Source: Bacteriovoracaceae bacterium UBA4097 (GTDB taxonomy: Bacteria; Bdellovibrionota; Bacteriovoracia; Bacteriovoracales; Bacteriovoracaceae). From it: DNA of 64,000 nucleotides. The notes beneath the pieces are model-generated. The model was not told the DNA's origin and did not search any database. It was given only the letters and a program-made list of their open reading frames with translations. The DNA lies in the NCBI GenBank assembly GCA_002381765.1, contig DFXX01000085.1:34358-98357 (forward strand). Reading direction: 5' to 3'. The position numbers and the translations under genes were made by a program. This document shows, piece by piece, positions 23,989 to 32,754 of the stretch (the stretch's first letter is position 1; each line of letters starts with the position of its first letter).

Positions 23989-25026
23989 TTGAGAAGTTTT
24001 TTTGCTATGTTTTTTTTCCTCTATCTTTCTTCATCATCTATTGCTGGAATTCATCTTCCTTGGGAAAGGGAGTCCGACCCCCTGATTATGAGTGGGAGCA
24101 TGAATCATGTCTTTCATGAGTTGCCACTCTCGGGAAAGATCAGAAATAAAAATAGACTTTGGTCTGGAGATTATTGGCCATTGAAATTAGGAAACATAAA
24201 TTTCCGTTGGTATGCAAAAAATAAAACTGGCTTTAATTTGAATTCGCCTTCAAGAGATGAAGCAAAGAAAATGACCCTCCCGGAACTCGCTTCCTTGGCC
24301 CCATCTGAAAAATATGATCTTTATACCGGTCGCTATGATTATCCGTTAAAGGCCCAGGTGGCCAGGATTGCAAACCCTAAGGCCCTTCTGTGGGAAGGCA
24401 TTTGTCATGGTTGGGCACCGGCCACTATTAATCATGATGAACCGCGCCCCAAAGTTCTAACCAATCCTGATGGAATAGAAATACCTTTCGGATCAACGGA
24501 TATCAAGGCCCTTTTAAGTTATTACTATGCTTACGGTTTTCATGTGAATAGTACCAATCAAATGGGAACTCGCTGTGAAAACGATAAAAATTGTTATGAA
24601 GACCTCAATGCCGGAGCCTTTCATATCGTCCTTACTAATAGAATTGCACTAGAGGGAAAGAGCTTTGTCATTGACACGCAAAGATGGATCGAGGTTTGGA
24701 ATAATCCCATCAAGGAATATTCTACAGTCATTATAAATGACAATCTTCCCCCTATCAACACCTCCGCGAGGGGGACCACCAAAGTTATAAGACTCAAGAC
24801 CACCATCACAATTCCTGGAGATGGAGAAAACAGATGGCAACCCATTCTTGGCACAGCTTTTCAGGATGAAGAGAAGATTATTTATGAATATGATTTGGAT
24901 ATAGATTCCAAGGGTGCCATCATCGGTGGGATATGGAGATCGCAAAACCGTCCAGACTTTCTATGGCATAAGGCCCCTCCCTATCGCTTTGATGGCCTTC
25001 TCTACAAGCTTGGCCATCTCCTCTAG
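23989..25026 (+). CDS. Exported transglutaminase-like protein
   Basis: The TTG at 23989 is the likely start, because GGGAGG lies six bases before it and a signal peptide (RSFFAMFFFLYLSSSSIAG) follows at once; a TTG 18 bases upstream has no ribosome site. The mature protein has WEGICHGWAPA, a cysteine-histidine context like the catalytic cysteine of the transglutaminase-elicitor (TGase_elicitor) type, then GAFHIVLTN with a histidine and VIDTQRWIEVW with an aspartate, in the order of a Cys-His-Asp triad. A secreted crosslinking or amidase-like enzyme is plausible, but the family call is from memory of the motif only. Confidence 0.65.
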   Translation: MRSFFAMFFFLYLSSSSIAGIHLPWERESDPLIMSGSMNHVFHELPLSGKIRNKNRLWSGDYWPLKLGNINFRWYAKNKTGFNLNSPSRDEAKKMTLPELASLAPSEKYDLYTGRYDYPLKAQVARIANPKALLWEGICHGWAPATINHDEPRPKVLTNPDGIEIPFGSTDIKALLSYYYAYGFHVNSTNQMGTRCENDKNCYEDLNAGAFHIVLTNRIALEGKSFVIDTQRWIEVWNNPIKEYSTVIINDNLPPINTSARGTTKVIRLKTTITIPGDGENRWQPILGTAFQDEEKIIYEYDLDIDSKGAIIGGIWRSQNRPDFLWHKAPPYRFDGLLYKLGHLL

Positions 25027-25044
25027 GATGAACAAAAAAAAAGA

Positions 25045-25064
25045 GCGACCAAATAAACGGTCGC
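25045..25064. terminator. Bidirectional terminator between convergent genes
   Basis: GCGACC (25045-25050) pairs with GGTCGC (25059-25064). On the minus strand a run of nine T follows, so it mainly serves the lipoprotein gene; CTTTAAAAA follows on the plus strand. Confidence 0.75.
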
Positions 25065-25097
25065 CCTTTAAAAATGCTCAACTGTAAATTAAAGCAA

Positions 25098-25544
25098 TTA
25101 AAGATTGAAAAGAATTTCTCTTAAACCACTGCTTTTCACAACCTCAAATTGAGCATTTTCAACTGAGATAAAGTTAATGTTTTGACGGCAATCCCAACCA
25201 CGATCGATGATCTTAATATTGGCAGCACCAGCTCTAGGAACATAAAAGTTATCAAGAGTGATGGACATTGGAGCAGCTGAGCGATCGATACTGTACTGCT
25301 GTTTGCCCATACATTCATCTAAAACAGTTTCACCATTGATATCGACTCTTGTTTTCACTGGAAAAACTTGTCCTTGAAGAACAATCTTCCAGTTTACTGT
25401 AGACATGCAATCGATGCTGTCACAAACAGGATTTACTTCAGGTGTAGATTTCTTTTTGCTGCTCTTTGAGTCGTTTCCACAACTCACAGCAGTCACCAGA
25501 AGTGTTGATAGGGCAACTAATGATAAATTTTTGCGAAAGCTCAT
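25098..25544 (-). CDS. Lipoprotein of unknown function
   Basis: The 148-residue protein has a lipoprotein signal (LVALSTLLVTAVSC) followed by a Ser/Lys linker and a domain with four further cysteines (VCDSIDCM, DECMG, GWDCRQN), likely two disulfides. The domain is beta-rich. AAGGA precedes the start and a strong terminator follows the stop, so it is a complete monocistronic gene. No family is recognised. Confidence 0.72.
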   Translation of the reverse strand: MSFRKNLSLVALSTLLVTAVSCGNDSKSSKKKSTPEVNPVCDSIDCMSTVNWKIVLQGQVFPVKTRVDINGETVLDECMGKQQYSIDRSAAPMSITLDNFYVPRAGAANIKIIDRGWDCRQNINFISVENAQFEVVKSSGLREILFNL

Positions 25545-25845
25545 GCTTGATCCTTTTCCTAGAGTTAATAAGCGCGTGGTGATTATTTCTAAAAAAAGAC
25601 GTTTGCAAAGACCCTATGCTTGAACATGTGAGCAATTTGGGCCATGACTGAGAGAGACAGAACATCTCGTAATATAGAATGGAATCAAGGACTTTATGAG
25701 TGCTTCTTCAGAAAACTTTAGACAAACCCAAATTTTTACTCAAGATGAAGTCACATCGCTCATACCTGCATGCTGCACGTAAACTTGTCTCAGATGCTTA
25801 ACGGCGTTAGAATGATTTTTCTATTATTAACAGGAGGTTCAAGTT
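25545..25845. other. 301-base intergenic region between divergent genes
   Basis: It must hold the promoters of the lipoprotein and the racemase operon. TAATATAGAAT near 25672 is -10-like. A 28-codon frame (25696-25782) is the only small ORF with a ribosome site. I see no other repeat or RNA structure. Confidence 0.4.
25696..25782 (+). CDS. Possible 28-residue peptide
   Basis: An ATG with AAGGA five bases upstream opens 28 codons starting MSASSENFRQTQ and ending IPACCT. It is soluble and carries a vicinal cysteine pair at the end. It lies between a -10-like TAATAT and the operon start, so it could be a leader peptide; nothing else supports it. Confidence 0.25.
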   Translation: MSASSENFRQTQIFTQDEVTSLIPACCT

Positions 25846-26295
25846 TTGCTGGCAACCAAGAGCATTGTTTACACCGAAGAAAATCAACAAAAACTTGAAG
25901 ACACCTTATACCAAAAATCACTCATCTCATTTCTCTTTAAAGAACTCGGTAAATTTCGTGACCCTGTAGAAGATATTCGGGCCTGCCTCGATTATATTCT
26001 CGACCCTAAATTTGGCGGTCATGTTTTTACTGCCACTGAGAATCAAGAGCTTCGTGGTGTAGTATTAGTTACTAAAACCAATATGCATAAATTTGTGCCA
26101 GGATATCTTCTCGTTTATATTGCTACCTCAAGTGAGCATCGCGGCCAAGGCATTGGAAAAAGCTTGCTCGAACTTGTAAACACTACTTTAAATTCTCCCA
26201 TCGCCCTTCATGTAGAGCATGATAATCCTGCCAAGAGACTTTATGAACGAATGGGCTTTACCAGTAAATATGCTGAAATGAGATGGTATCCCTAA
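25846..26295 (+). CDS. GNAT-family N-acetyltransferase
   Basis: The 149-residue protein starts at TTG with AGGAGG upstream. It has the acetyl-CoA pyrophosphate loop in SSEHRGQGIGKSLLELV (R/QxxGxG/A at about residues 102-107) and the C-terminal NPAKRLYERMGF strand. It acetylates an amino group of an unknown small molecule or protein. It is the first gene of an operon with racemases, a symporter and a deacetylase; TAATG overlap couples it to the next gene. The pairing of an acetylase with a deacetylase in one operon is notable. Confidence 0.85.
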   Translation: MLATKSIVYTEENQQKLEDTLYQKSLISFLFKELGKFRDPVEDIRACLDYILDPKFGGHVFTATENQELRGVVLVTKTNMHKFVPGYLLVYIATSSEHRGQGIGKSLLELVNTTLNSPIALHVEHDNPAKRLYERMGFTSKYAEMRWYP

Positions 26296-27368
26296 TGGCA
26301 TGTCTCTATCTGTATCGAGACAAGCTAAAACATAATTATCAGTTCTTAGAGAAGACTTTTAAGCAACATCGAATTGAATGGGGAGTTGTCACTAAACTTC
26401 TCTGTGGTAACAAGAAGTATCTGACCGAAGTTCTGGAGCTCAACCCTCGTCAGGCCTGCGATTCAAGATTATCCAATCTCAAGATGATTAAAGAGATTAA
26501 TCCAGATATCGAAACTATCTATATAAAGCCAGCAGCTAAGAACATCATTAAAAGCCTCGTTAAATATGCCGATGTGAGCCTTAATACTGAGTTCGAAACC
26601 ATTAAACTTATTTCTCGTGAGGCCACTCGCCTTAAGAAGATTCACAAAATAATCATCATGATTGAGTTGGGTGATTTACGAGAAGGAATTCTGGGAGATG
26701 ACTTAATTGCTTTTTATTCAAAGATATTTAAGCTCAAAGGCGTTGAGGTCATAGGAATTGGCACCAATCTCAACTGCCTTCATGGGGTTATGCCCTCCCA
26801 GGATAAACTACTTCAGCTTGCTATGTATAAAAAGATCATTGAACTTAAGTTCGGCAAACCACTTCCCTTTGTTTCAGGGGGAACCACGGTGACTCTTCCG
26901 TTGCTTCTAAAAGATAAACAATTTCCTAAAGAAGTAAATCACTTCCGGATTGGTGAGGCCTTGTTTTTTGGGGCCGATCTTTTTGAAGATAAAACGATCA
27001 AAGGCATGTATCCCTTTACCTTTGAGTTGGAAGCTCAGGTCATTGAAGTTTCTGAGAAACCCAGTGAACCCTTTGGTGAATTTGGAGAAAATCCTTCAGG
27101 AGATAAGTATAAACCCAATCCTAAAAAAAAGAATGTGAGGGCCCATCGCGCGATCATTGATGTTGGACTTTTAGATGTAAACCCCAAATTCCTTATTCCT
27201 CAGAATAAAAAGTTGAAAATTATTGGAGCAAGCTCTGATATGCTAGTCGTGGATATTGGCCAGTCTAAACATAAGTATCCGGTAGGCTCCACCATGAGAT
27301 TTAAACTTAAGTATATGGGTGCTCTGAGCCTTTTGAATTCTAGTTATGTGGATAAGGAAGTCTTATAG
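26295..27368 (+). CDS. Fold-III PLP amino-acid racemase, ornithine-racemase-like
   Basis: The ATG at 26295 overlaps the upstream stop; a start 12 bases earlier is within the GNAT gene. The protein of 357 residues begins MACLYLYRDKLKHNYQFLEK and has VTKLLCGN with the PLP lysine, IMIELGDLREG (an ornithine-racemase signature), IGTNLNCLHGVMPS and HFRIGEALFFG. These match the Orr/YhfX-like branch of the alanine-racemase fold rather than Alr. It would interconvert L- and D-forms of ornithine or a similar amino acid. The gene after it starts within its stop. Confidence 0.78.
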   Translation: MACLYLYRDKLKHNYQFLEKTFKQHRIEWGVVTKLLCGNKKYLTEVLELNPRQACDSRLSNLKMIKEINPDIETIYIKPAAKNIIKSLVKYADVSLNTEFETIKLISREATRLKKIHKIIIMIELGDLREGILGDDLIAFYSKIFKLKGVEVIGIGTNLNCLHGVMPSQDKLLQLAMYKKIIELKFGKPLPFVSGGTTVTLPLLLKDKQFPKEVNHFRIGEALFFGADLFEDKTIKGMYPFTFELEAQVIEVSEKPSEPFGEFGENPSGDKYKPNPKKKNVRAHRAIIDVGLLDVNPKFLIPQNKKLKIIGASSDMLVVDIGQSKHKYPVGSTMRFKLKYMGALSLLNSSYVDKEVL

Positions 27369-28795
27369 TGAATGTTCTTGATCTCTCCGTGATAATTATT
27401 TACCTACTCGCTCTTTTATCTGTTGGTTTCTACTTTTCCCGTACTCACAAAGATCATGATGATTACTTTTTAGGCGGCAGAAATATAAAGTCCTGGCATG
27501 TAGGACTTTCAGTCGTGGCCACCGATGTTGGTGGAGGCTTCTCCATTGGTCTTGGAGGCCTGGGTTTTGCCATGGGCCTATCCGGTTCATGGATGCTCTT
27601 TACTGGTCTTCTGGGAGCATGGACTTCAGCTGTCTTTCTTATTCCCAAGATAAAGAAACTAGAAGAAACGAAGCGCTTCTCAACCTTTAATGATGTTATT
27701 TCTCACTTCTATGGAAATAAGGTCGCCATTGTGGCCACTATTATTTCTCTCATTGGATATCTTGGATTTACTTCCAGTCAGCTTCTGGCAGGAGCGAAAC
27801 TCACCTCGGCCACTTTTGAATCAATCGATCTTTCTGGGGCCCTGTGGCTGATGGGGATTGTGACCATCGTCTATACTGCCTTTGGGGGACTCAAGGCGGT
27901 AATCTACACCGATACGGTTCAATGGCTAATCCTGATGGTGGGTCTCATCTTTATCGGTATTCCCATGGCCTATGTCTATGTAGGAGGCTGGGATGCCATT
28001 GTAGCTACCGTACCAAGTGGTCATCTAAGTCTTACTAATGTGAGCTTCTCCCAGATTCTCGAATGGGCCCTGACTATTATGCCTATCTGGTTTATTGGAC
28101 TTACTCTCTATCAGCGCATTTATGCTTGTAAAGGAGAGAAAGCGGCCAGACAGGCCTGGTATCTTGCGGGACTTCTGGAATGGCCCATCATGGCCTTTAT
28201 GGGGGTTGTCCTGGGACTCCTGGCCCGTGTCGGCTATGAGAATAATCAGTTCGCCTCAGTGGGCTTTCCTAATACCGTGGCCCTTGATGCCGAGATGGCC
28301 CTGCCGCTTCTACTGAAGATGAGCTTAGTTCCAGGTCTTCTGGGGCTGATGCTTGCGGCCTATTTTTCGGCCATACTATCCACCGCTGATAGTTGCCTAA
28401 TGGCAACTAGTGGGAGCTCTATTTCAGATTTGTATCTGCGCTTTGTTAAACATAGCGATCATAAAAAAATTGTTCGTCTCTCTCAGATCTCAACTTTAGT
28501 ATTAGGATTAGTGGCCCTGACCCTCGCCAATCTCTTTACCAATGTATTAAATCTTATGCTCCTCTCCTATGGAGTTATGGTGTCTGGTCTATTTATTCCC
28601 GTAGTAGGGGCCCTCTTCTTAAAAAAGACTTATCCTCTCCAAGGTTTTATGAGCATCATCTTTGGTGGCGGAACCACTCTTATACTTCAGGGGCTCTCCC
28701 TTACTTCGATTCCTATCATCTGGGGGCTCTCGGCTTCTATGATTGGTTTTTTCTTAGGCACTATCCTACCTAGAGTTGAGATTAAGCATGTTTGA
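27368..28795 (+). CDS. Sodium:solute symporter (SSS family)
   Basis: The 475-residue protein has about 13 membrane spans and the SSS opening: YLLALLSVGFYFSRTHKDHD with DDYFLGGRNIKSW, then a GGGFSIGLGG segment in the first repeat and YTAFGGLKAVIYTDTVQW, the central SSS signature. Members import amino acids, sugars or carboxylates with Na+. Starting with GTG on the upstream stop (TAGTG), it is translationally coupled to the racemase before it and overlaps alr by 8 bases, so an amino acid is the likely cargo. Confidence 0.9.
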   Translation: MNVLDLSVIIIYLLALLSVGFYFSRTHKDHDDYFLGGRNIKSWHVGLSVVATDVGGGFSIGLGGLGFAMGLSGSWMLFTGLLGAWTSAVFLIPKIKKLEETKRFSTFNDVISHFYGNKVAIVATIISLIGYLGFTSSQLLAGAKLTSATFESIDLSGALWLMGIVTIVYTAFGGLKAVIYTDTVQWLILMVGLIFIGIPMAYVYVGGWDAIVATVPSGHLSLTNVSFSQILEWALTIMPIWFIGLTLYQRIYACKGEKAARQAWYLAGLLEWPIMAFMGVVLGLLARVGYENNQFASVGFPNTVALDAEMALPLLLKMSLVPGLLGLMLAAYFSAILSTADSCLMATSGSSISDLYLRFVKHSDHKKIVRLSQISTLVLGLVALTLANLFTNVLNLMLLSYGVMVSGLFIPVVGALFLKKTYPLQGFMSIIFGGGTTLILQGLSLTSIPIIWGLSASMIGFFLGTILPRVEIKHV

Positions 28796-29939
28796 AACTT
28801 CCTATATTGAACTTGATTCTCACATTTATGGTAGAAATCTCGCTTTTCTAAAAAGAAGTGTTATTGGCCAGGCCGAATTTTGTTCAGTTATTAAAGGCAA
28901 TGCCTATGGGCATGGAGATAAAGAATTTATTCAGATTGCTCAGAATGAAGGGGTAAGGGTTTTTGCGGTCTTTAATGCCTTTGAGGCCTATCGGGTTCGC
29001 CCCTTTCTTAGAGATGGGACTCGTCTCATTATCATGGGAGATATTGATTTTCCGGAACTTTATTGGGCAATTGAACAAGGGATAGAGTTTTACGTTCATA
29101 ATATGAAATTATTGGATGAGACGATTAAGGCTTCTCAAAAAGTAGGTAAACCCGCTCTGGTTCATCTTGAAATTGAGACAGGGATGCATCGGTTGGGTAT
29201 TGAGAAAGAGCTTTTTTCCGAAGTTTTAAGAAGAATTTCAAAATATCCTGATAATTTAAAACTTATTGCTTTATGTACTCATTATGCAGGTTCCGAGAGC
29301 ATTAATAATTATCTTCGGGTAAAAAAACAGCATAAGGTTTTTGAAAACTCCATTAAATGGTTCCGCTCTCAGGAGATTGATCCGTTTATCATTCATGCCG
29401 CTTGCTCGGCTGCGGCCGTGAGATATAAAAAGACACTCTATGATATGGTTCGAATTGGAATTCTTCAATACGGCTTCTGGCCTAGCGAGGAAACCTTTAT
29501 TGAATATATTTCCAAGAAGAAAAAGGATCACTCCAATCCTCTGGAAGGCATCATCACCTGGAAGAGCCGGATCATGTCCCTAAAGGATGTTCCCCTGGGA
29601 TCCTATGTAGGATATGGCAGCTCGTATCTAACCGAGAGAGCTAAAAAAATGGCCATTATCCCGGTGGGTTACTCCAATGGCTTTGCTCGGGTTTTAAGTA
29701 ATCAGGGCCGGGTGCTCATTCATGGAAAACGTGTTTCTGTTGCAGGAACGGTTAATATGAACGCCATAACAGTAGATGTGACAAATATTCCTGAGGTACA
29801 AATAGGAGATGAAGTGGTACTAATTGGTAAGCAAGGGGATCAAACGATTACCGTCTCTTCCTTTGGGGATTACAGTAATCAGCTCAATTACGAACTCCTC
29901 ACCAGGCTTCCTATGGATATACCGCGTTTTATTAAGTAG
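28788..29939 (+). CDS. alr: Alanine racemase
   Basis: The ATG at 28788 is used; the frame extends only 12 bases further as TTG. The 383-residue protein has the PLP lysine in VIKGNAYGHG, ETGMHRLG, HAACSAAAVRY with the phosphate-binding serine, VRIGILQYGFWPS, the catalytic tyrosine context VGYGSSYLTER, and VNMNAITVDVT. All key residues of Alr are present, so it should supply D-alanine for peptidoglycan or degrade it. It ends 8 bases before the deacetylase gene. A biosynthetic alr inside a transport operon suggests a catabolic or substrate-specific copy. Confidence 0.9.
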   Translation: MFETSYIELDSHIYGRNLAFLKRSVIGQAEFCSVIKGNAYGHGDKEFIQIAQNEGVRVFAVFNAFEAYRVRPFLRDGTRLIIMGDIDFPELYWAIEQGIEFYVHNMKLLDETIKASQKVGKPALVHLEIETGMHRLGIEKELFSEVLRRISKYPDNLKLIALCTHYAGSESINNYLRVKKQHKVFENSIKWFRSQEIDPFIIHAACSAAAVRYKKTLYDMVRIGILQYGFWPSEETFIEYISKKKKDHSNPLEGIITWKSRIMSLKDVPLGSYVGYGSSYLTERAKKMAIIPVGYSNGFARVLSNQGRVLIHGKRVSVAGTVNMNAITVDVTNIPEVQIGDEVVLIGKQGDQTITVSSFGDYSNQLNYELLTRLPMDIPRFIK

Positions 29940-29947
29940 AGGATGAT

Positions 29948-30946
29948 ATGAAGATTTTTTATAATGCTCTTTCAAACTTACATCTTACAAAATATGGAAT
30001 TGAAATCCCCCTCAGTGATGATCGGGATGGAAAGATCTTTGAATTTCTAGAAAATGAAGGAATTCCCGTTATTCAGAATTTCTCTGAAAGTATAGAGCTT
30101 AAAAAAGAAGATCTCGCTCGAGTTCATAATGAAGAATTTTTGTCTGCTCTCTATGGCAGTAAAGAGAGCCTTCTGAAGGCCATCATGGATACTTTTGAAT
30201 TGGTGGATGAAAAGGGAAATTATCACCGCTATAATCCACAGAAGGCCCAGGCCCCTTTGGAAGAGATGTTTCAATCCTTTTTGTTAAAAACTAAGGGTAC
30301 CATGGCGACTGTCCAGGAAGCCTTAAACAGTGGTGAAGCCTTTTTCTTAGGTGGCGGTTATCATCATGCGATGAGCTTTGGAGGTCGTGGTTTTTGCCTC
30401 ATCAACGATATCGTCATTGCTGCACGCTGGGCCCAGAAGAATTTAAACACTAAGCTTGTGTGGGTAATCGATGTGGACGCTCATAAAGGTGATGGTACGG
30501 CAGAACTTACTCATAATGACCCCACGATTAAAACCCTCTCTATTCATATGAAAGATGGATGGCCGCTTGATAGCGAAAAGCTTGATAAAGAGGGAAAACT
30601 GAACCCGTGGTTTATCGAGAGCGATGTTGAAATTGGCATTCCTCAAGGTGAAGAGGGTGAGTATCTAAAAAAACTAGGTGAGGGCCTCTCAAAACTCTCC
30701 TCCCTATCTCAAGAGAAGCCAGATCTGGCGATTATCGTTCAGGGCAGTGACCCTTATGAGAAGGATCAACTCCCTAGCTCCTCCCTCTTAAAACTCACGA
30801 AAGAAGAAATGCTAGAGAGAGATATGCTGGTGTACAACTTTCTGAAAGAGCGTGATATTCCCCAGGCCTATGTGATCTCTGGAGGATATGGAGAATTTGT
30901 CTATGAAATTTACTGCCAGTTTCTAAAGAAAGTTCACAATTTATAG
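29948..30946 (+). CDS. Histone-deacetylase-family amidohydrolase (AcuC / acetylpolyamine hydrolase-like)
   Basis: The 332-residue protein has the HDAC-fold zinc site: GGGYHHAMSFGGRGFCLIN (general-base histidine pair and loop), VWVIDVDAHKGDGTAE (two zinc ligands), and IVQGSDPYEKD (third aspartate), closing with VISGGYGEF. Bacterial relatives remove acetyl groups from polyamines or other acyl amines. As last gene of the GNAT-racemase-symporter operon, its substrate may be an acetylated amino acid or polyamine made by the first gene or imported. The ATG follows AGAGGATGAT. Confidence 0.88.
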   Translation: MKIFYNALSNLHLTKYGIEIPLSDDRDGKIFEFLENEGIPVIQNFSESIELKKEDLARVHNEEFLSALYGSKESLLKAIMDTFELVDEKGNYHRYNPQKAQAPLEEMFQSFLLKTKGTMATVQEALNSGEAFFLGGGYHHAMSFGGRGFCLINDIVIAARWAQKNLNTKLVWVIDVDAHKGDGTAELTHNDPTIKTLSIHMKDGWPLDSEKLDKEGKLNPWFIESDVEIGIPQGEEGEYLKKLGEGLSKLSSLSQEKPDLAIIVQGSDPYEKDQLPSSSLLKLTKEEMLERDMLVYNFLKERDIPQAYVISGGYGEFVYEIYCQFLKKVHNL

Positions 30947-30990
30947 TCTGTATTTTTTACCGCTTTTAAGTTCTAGTCATCATTGCCTGA

Positions 30991-30996
30991 TAAGTT
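30991..30996 (+). promoter_or_regulatory. -10-like TAAGTT six bases before a start codon
   Basis: TAAGTT is followed by AAGCTC and the ATG at 31003. There is no Shine-Dalgarno. Confidence 0.3.
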
Positions 30997-31002
30997 AAGC
31001 TC

Positions 31003-31815
31003 ATGCTTAAGCTCGCCCTTTTTCTTCTTTTCATGCCCTTCATCCTTGCCCATGGAAGAGCAGGCTATCCTGATTATTACCGCTATCAGATACTCATTAA
31101 TGATCCCACTACCTCCAGTGTCACCTATCAATCCTTTACCACTATTCCCCGAATCATACTGGGCCTTCATAGTAAAACTTTGAGTGATCAGAAGATCGAT
31201 GCCTTTGTCATGACCGATTGGGAGAAGCCCTTCTTTTCGGCCTGGGCCTTTGAAGAAAAGGATAAGCGCTTTAGTCTTAATTTCTGGGGAGGACTTGCTC
31301 GAATTCCAGGCATGAATGATGAGGCCTTTGCGCTCGTCGCCTGTCATGAGCTTGCTCACCTCGTGGGAGGCGATCCACGCATGAAACTTTCTCAATTCAA
31401 ATCCATGTCCTCAGAAGGCCAGTCGGATTTTTATGCCTCTGCCATTTGCATGAAAAACTATTTAAGATTTAAGCATCGTCAGAATAAACTTAACATCCCT
31501 CAGGACATTTCAGGTCAGGGTTATACCTTGTGCCGAACTAACTTTGACGAGGAAGAGGACTTTCTTATTTGTCTTCATACTCAGAAGGCCATCTTGGCCT
31601 TTATGGATTTACTTCAGCACCAAAGTTCTGCTTCCCTTGACCTGGATCTCGTGACCCCTGATCCATCTCAAGTGCGGGTGACCCTTCATGATAGCTATCC
31701 CTCGCCACAATGCCGAATTGATACACTTCTTATGGGTTCCCTTTGCTCAATCAAGGATTATCCTTGTGATAGCTCTAGTCGGGCCCGTCCGGGATGTTGG
31801 TTCTCAGAGATCTAA
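31003..31815 (+). CDS. Exported HExxH metalloprotease-like protein
   Basis: A signal peptide (MLKLALFLLFMPFILA) is followed by a domain with ALVACHELAHLVGGDPR, a zincin HExxH near residue 115, and MSSEGQSDFYASAIC about 25 residues later, where the glutamate or aspartate is the likely third ligand. Several cysteines lie in the C-terminal third. It should act in the periplasm or outside. The exact peptidase family is not recognised. Its 3' end overlaps the convergent recombinase gene by 12 bases. Confidence 0.75.
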   Translation: MLKLALFLLFMPFILAHGRAGYPDYYRYQILINDPTTSSVTYQSFTTIPRIILGLHSKTLSDQKIDAFVMTDWEKPFFSAWAFEEKDKRFSLNFWGGLARIPGMNDEAFALVACHELAHLVGGDPRMKLSQFKSMSSEGQSDFYASAICMKNYLRFKHRQNKLNIPQDISGQGYTLCRTNFDEEEDFLICLHTQKAILAFMDLLQHQSSASLDLDLVTPDPSQVRVTLHDSYPSPQCRIDTLLMGSLCSIKDYPCDSSSRARPGCWFSEI

Positions 31816-32754
31816 ACTCAAAGACTGATGAATCTTTAATCTTCGCTTATTATAGGCCTTGGTCATGGAGATATCTCTATGTCCCACAAAGTCAGCAACT
31901 CTTTCAAGAGCATGGCCTTTATCTAGAAGCATTCCAATGACGGTTGAGCGCGCTGAGTGAATGGTAATATTGCCTGTCACACCAATTTTCTTAGCGTATT
32001 TTTTGATAATGTAATTAAGAGATTTCGGATCCAGTGGCTTATTGAGTTCTCCTGAGTGAGCGTTCCTGGTGGGGCGAAAGATATAATCATCCGGATTCAT
32101 GCTCATCCCGATTTCTTCGCACCATCTTAAATATTCCCCCAGTGCTGTCACCACCTTGGGATTGAGAGGAGTCACCATCTCCTGGGAGCCCTTTGCCACA
32201 TAACGAATAACGGTGAAGCCATTTTCTTCATCTAAACTTTTAAACTGCAGATGAGAGACCTCACGATGCCTCATACCCGAAGTAAAGAAGAGACAGAGTA
32301 CGGCCTTATGGAGTTTACCTGCACCGGTTGAGGTATCAATTGAGGCCAGAAGCTCCACCACTTGCTCATCACTAAGATCCTGAGTCTTAACTTCCTTGGG
32401 GATGCTAAAGCGTTTTATTCGTCCTACTGGATTCTTATCAATGAGATCCATGTCCATAAGATAGTCATAAAAAGACCAGAGGGTAGCTAAAGAGCGATTT
32501 ACACTTCTTTGGGAATACTTTCCTCGCAAAAGATAATCCTTATAGGCCACAACATGAGGATGCTCGACGCTGAGCTCACTGAGTGAGCGAAAGGTCTCTT
32601 GGAGAAAAAGTAGAAATTTTCTAAGGTCTCTTGTGTATGCATCGCGAGTATGGGGAGAGCTGAAATTATGAATGAATCCGTAGTAGATCTTATTGCGATC
32701 AAATTGGGCCGACTTTCCAATTTCAAAGCCGGAGAATTTCTGAAGTGAGTTCAA
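31804..32754 (-). CDS. Tyrosine site-specific recombinase (Xer/integrase family)
   Basis: I place the start at TTG 32754: it overlaps the upstream stop as TTGA and has GGAG seven bases before it, whereas an ATG at 32808 lies well inside the upstream gene. The 316-residue protein has an N-terminal SAM-like core-binding domain (SPHTRDAYTRDLRKFL) and a catalytic domain with SGMRHREVSHL (Arg I), a lysine-bearing beta turn (RYVAKGSQ), HSARST (His-x-x-Arg), FVGHRDISMT and the nucleophile tyrosine in TKAYNKRR. All catalytic residues are present. Size suits XerC/XerD; the HSARST box and partner gene are more integrase-like. Confidence 0.85.
   Translation of the reverse strand: MNSLQKFSGFEIGKSAQFDRNKIYYGFIHNFSSPHTRDAYTRDLRKFLLFLQETFRSLSELSVEHPHVVAYKDYLLRGKYSQRSVNRSLATLWSFYDYLMDMDLIDKNPVGRIKRFSIPKEVKTQDLSDEQVVELLASIDTSTGAGKLHKAVLCLFFTSGMRHREVSHLQFKSLDEENGFTVIRYVAKGSQEMVTPLNPKVVTALGEYLRWCEEIGMSMNPDDYIFRPTRNAHSGELNKPLDPKSLNYIIKKYAKKIGVTGNITIHSARSTVIGMLLDKGHALERVADFVGHRDISMTKAYNKRRLKIHQSLSLDL

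Noticed and set aside
25801..25940. Alternative plus-strand frame with a signal-peptide-like start overlapping the GNAT start
   Set aside because: The GNAT frame has clear acetyl-CoA motifs and operon coupling; the other frame ends after a few dozen codons without a domain.
30949..30962. Shared T-rich string (GTCTGTATTTTTTA) also found near 3421
   Set aside because: It is low-complexity and about as frequent as chance allows in 64 kb, unlike the 16-base repeat at promoters.
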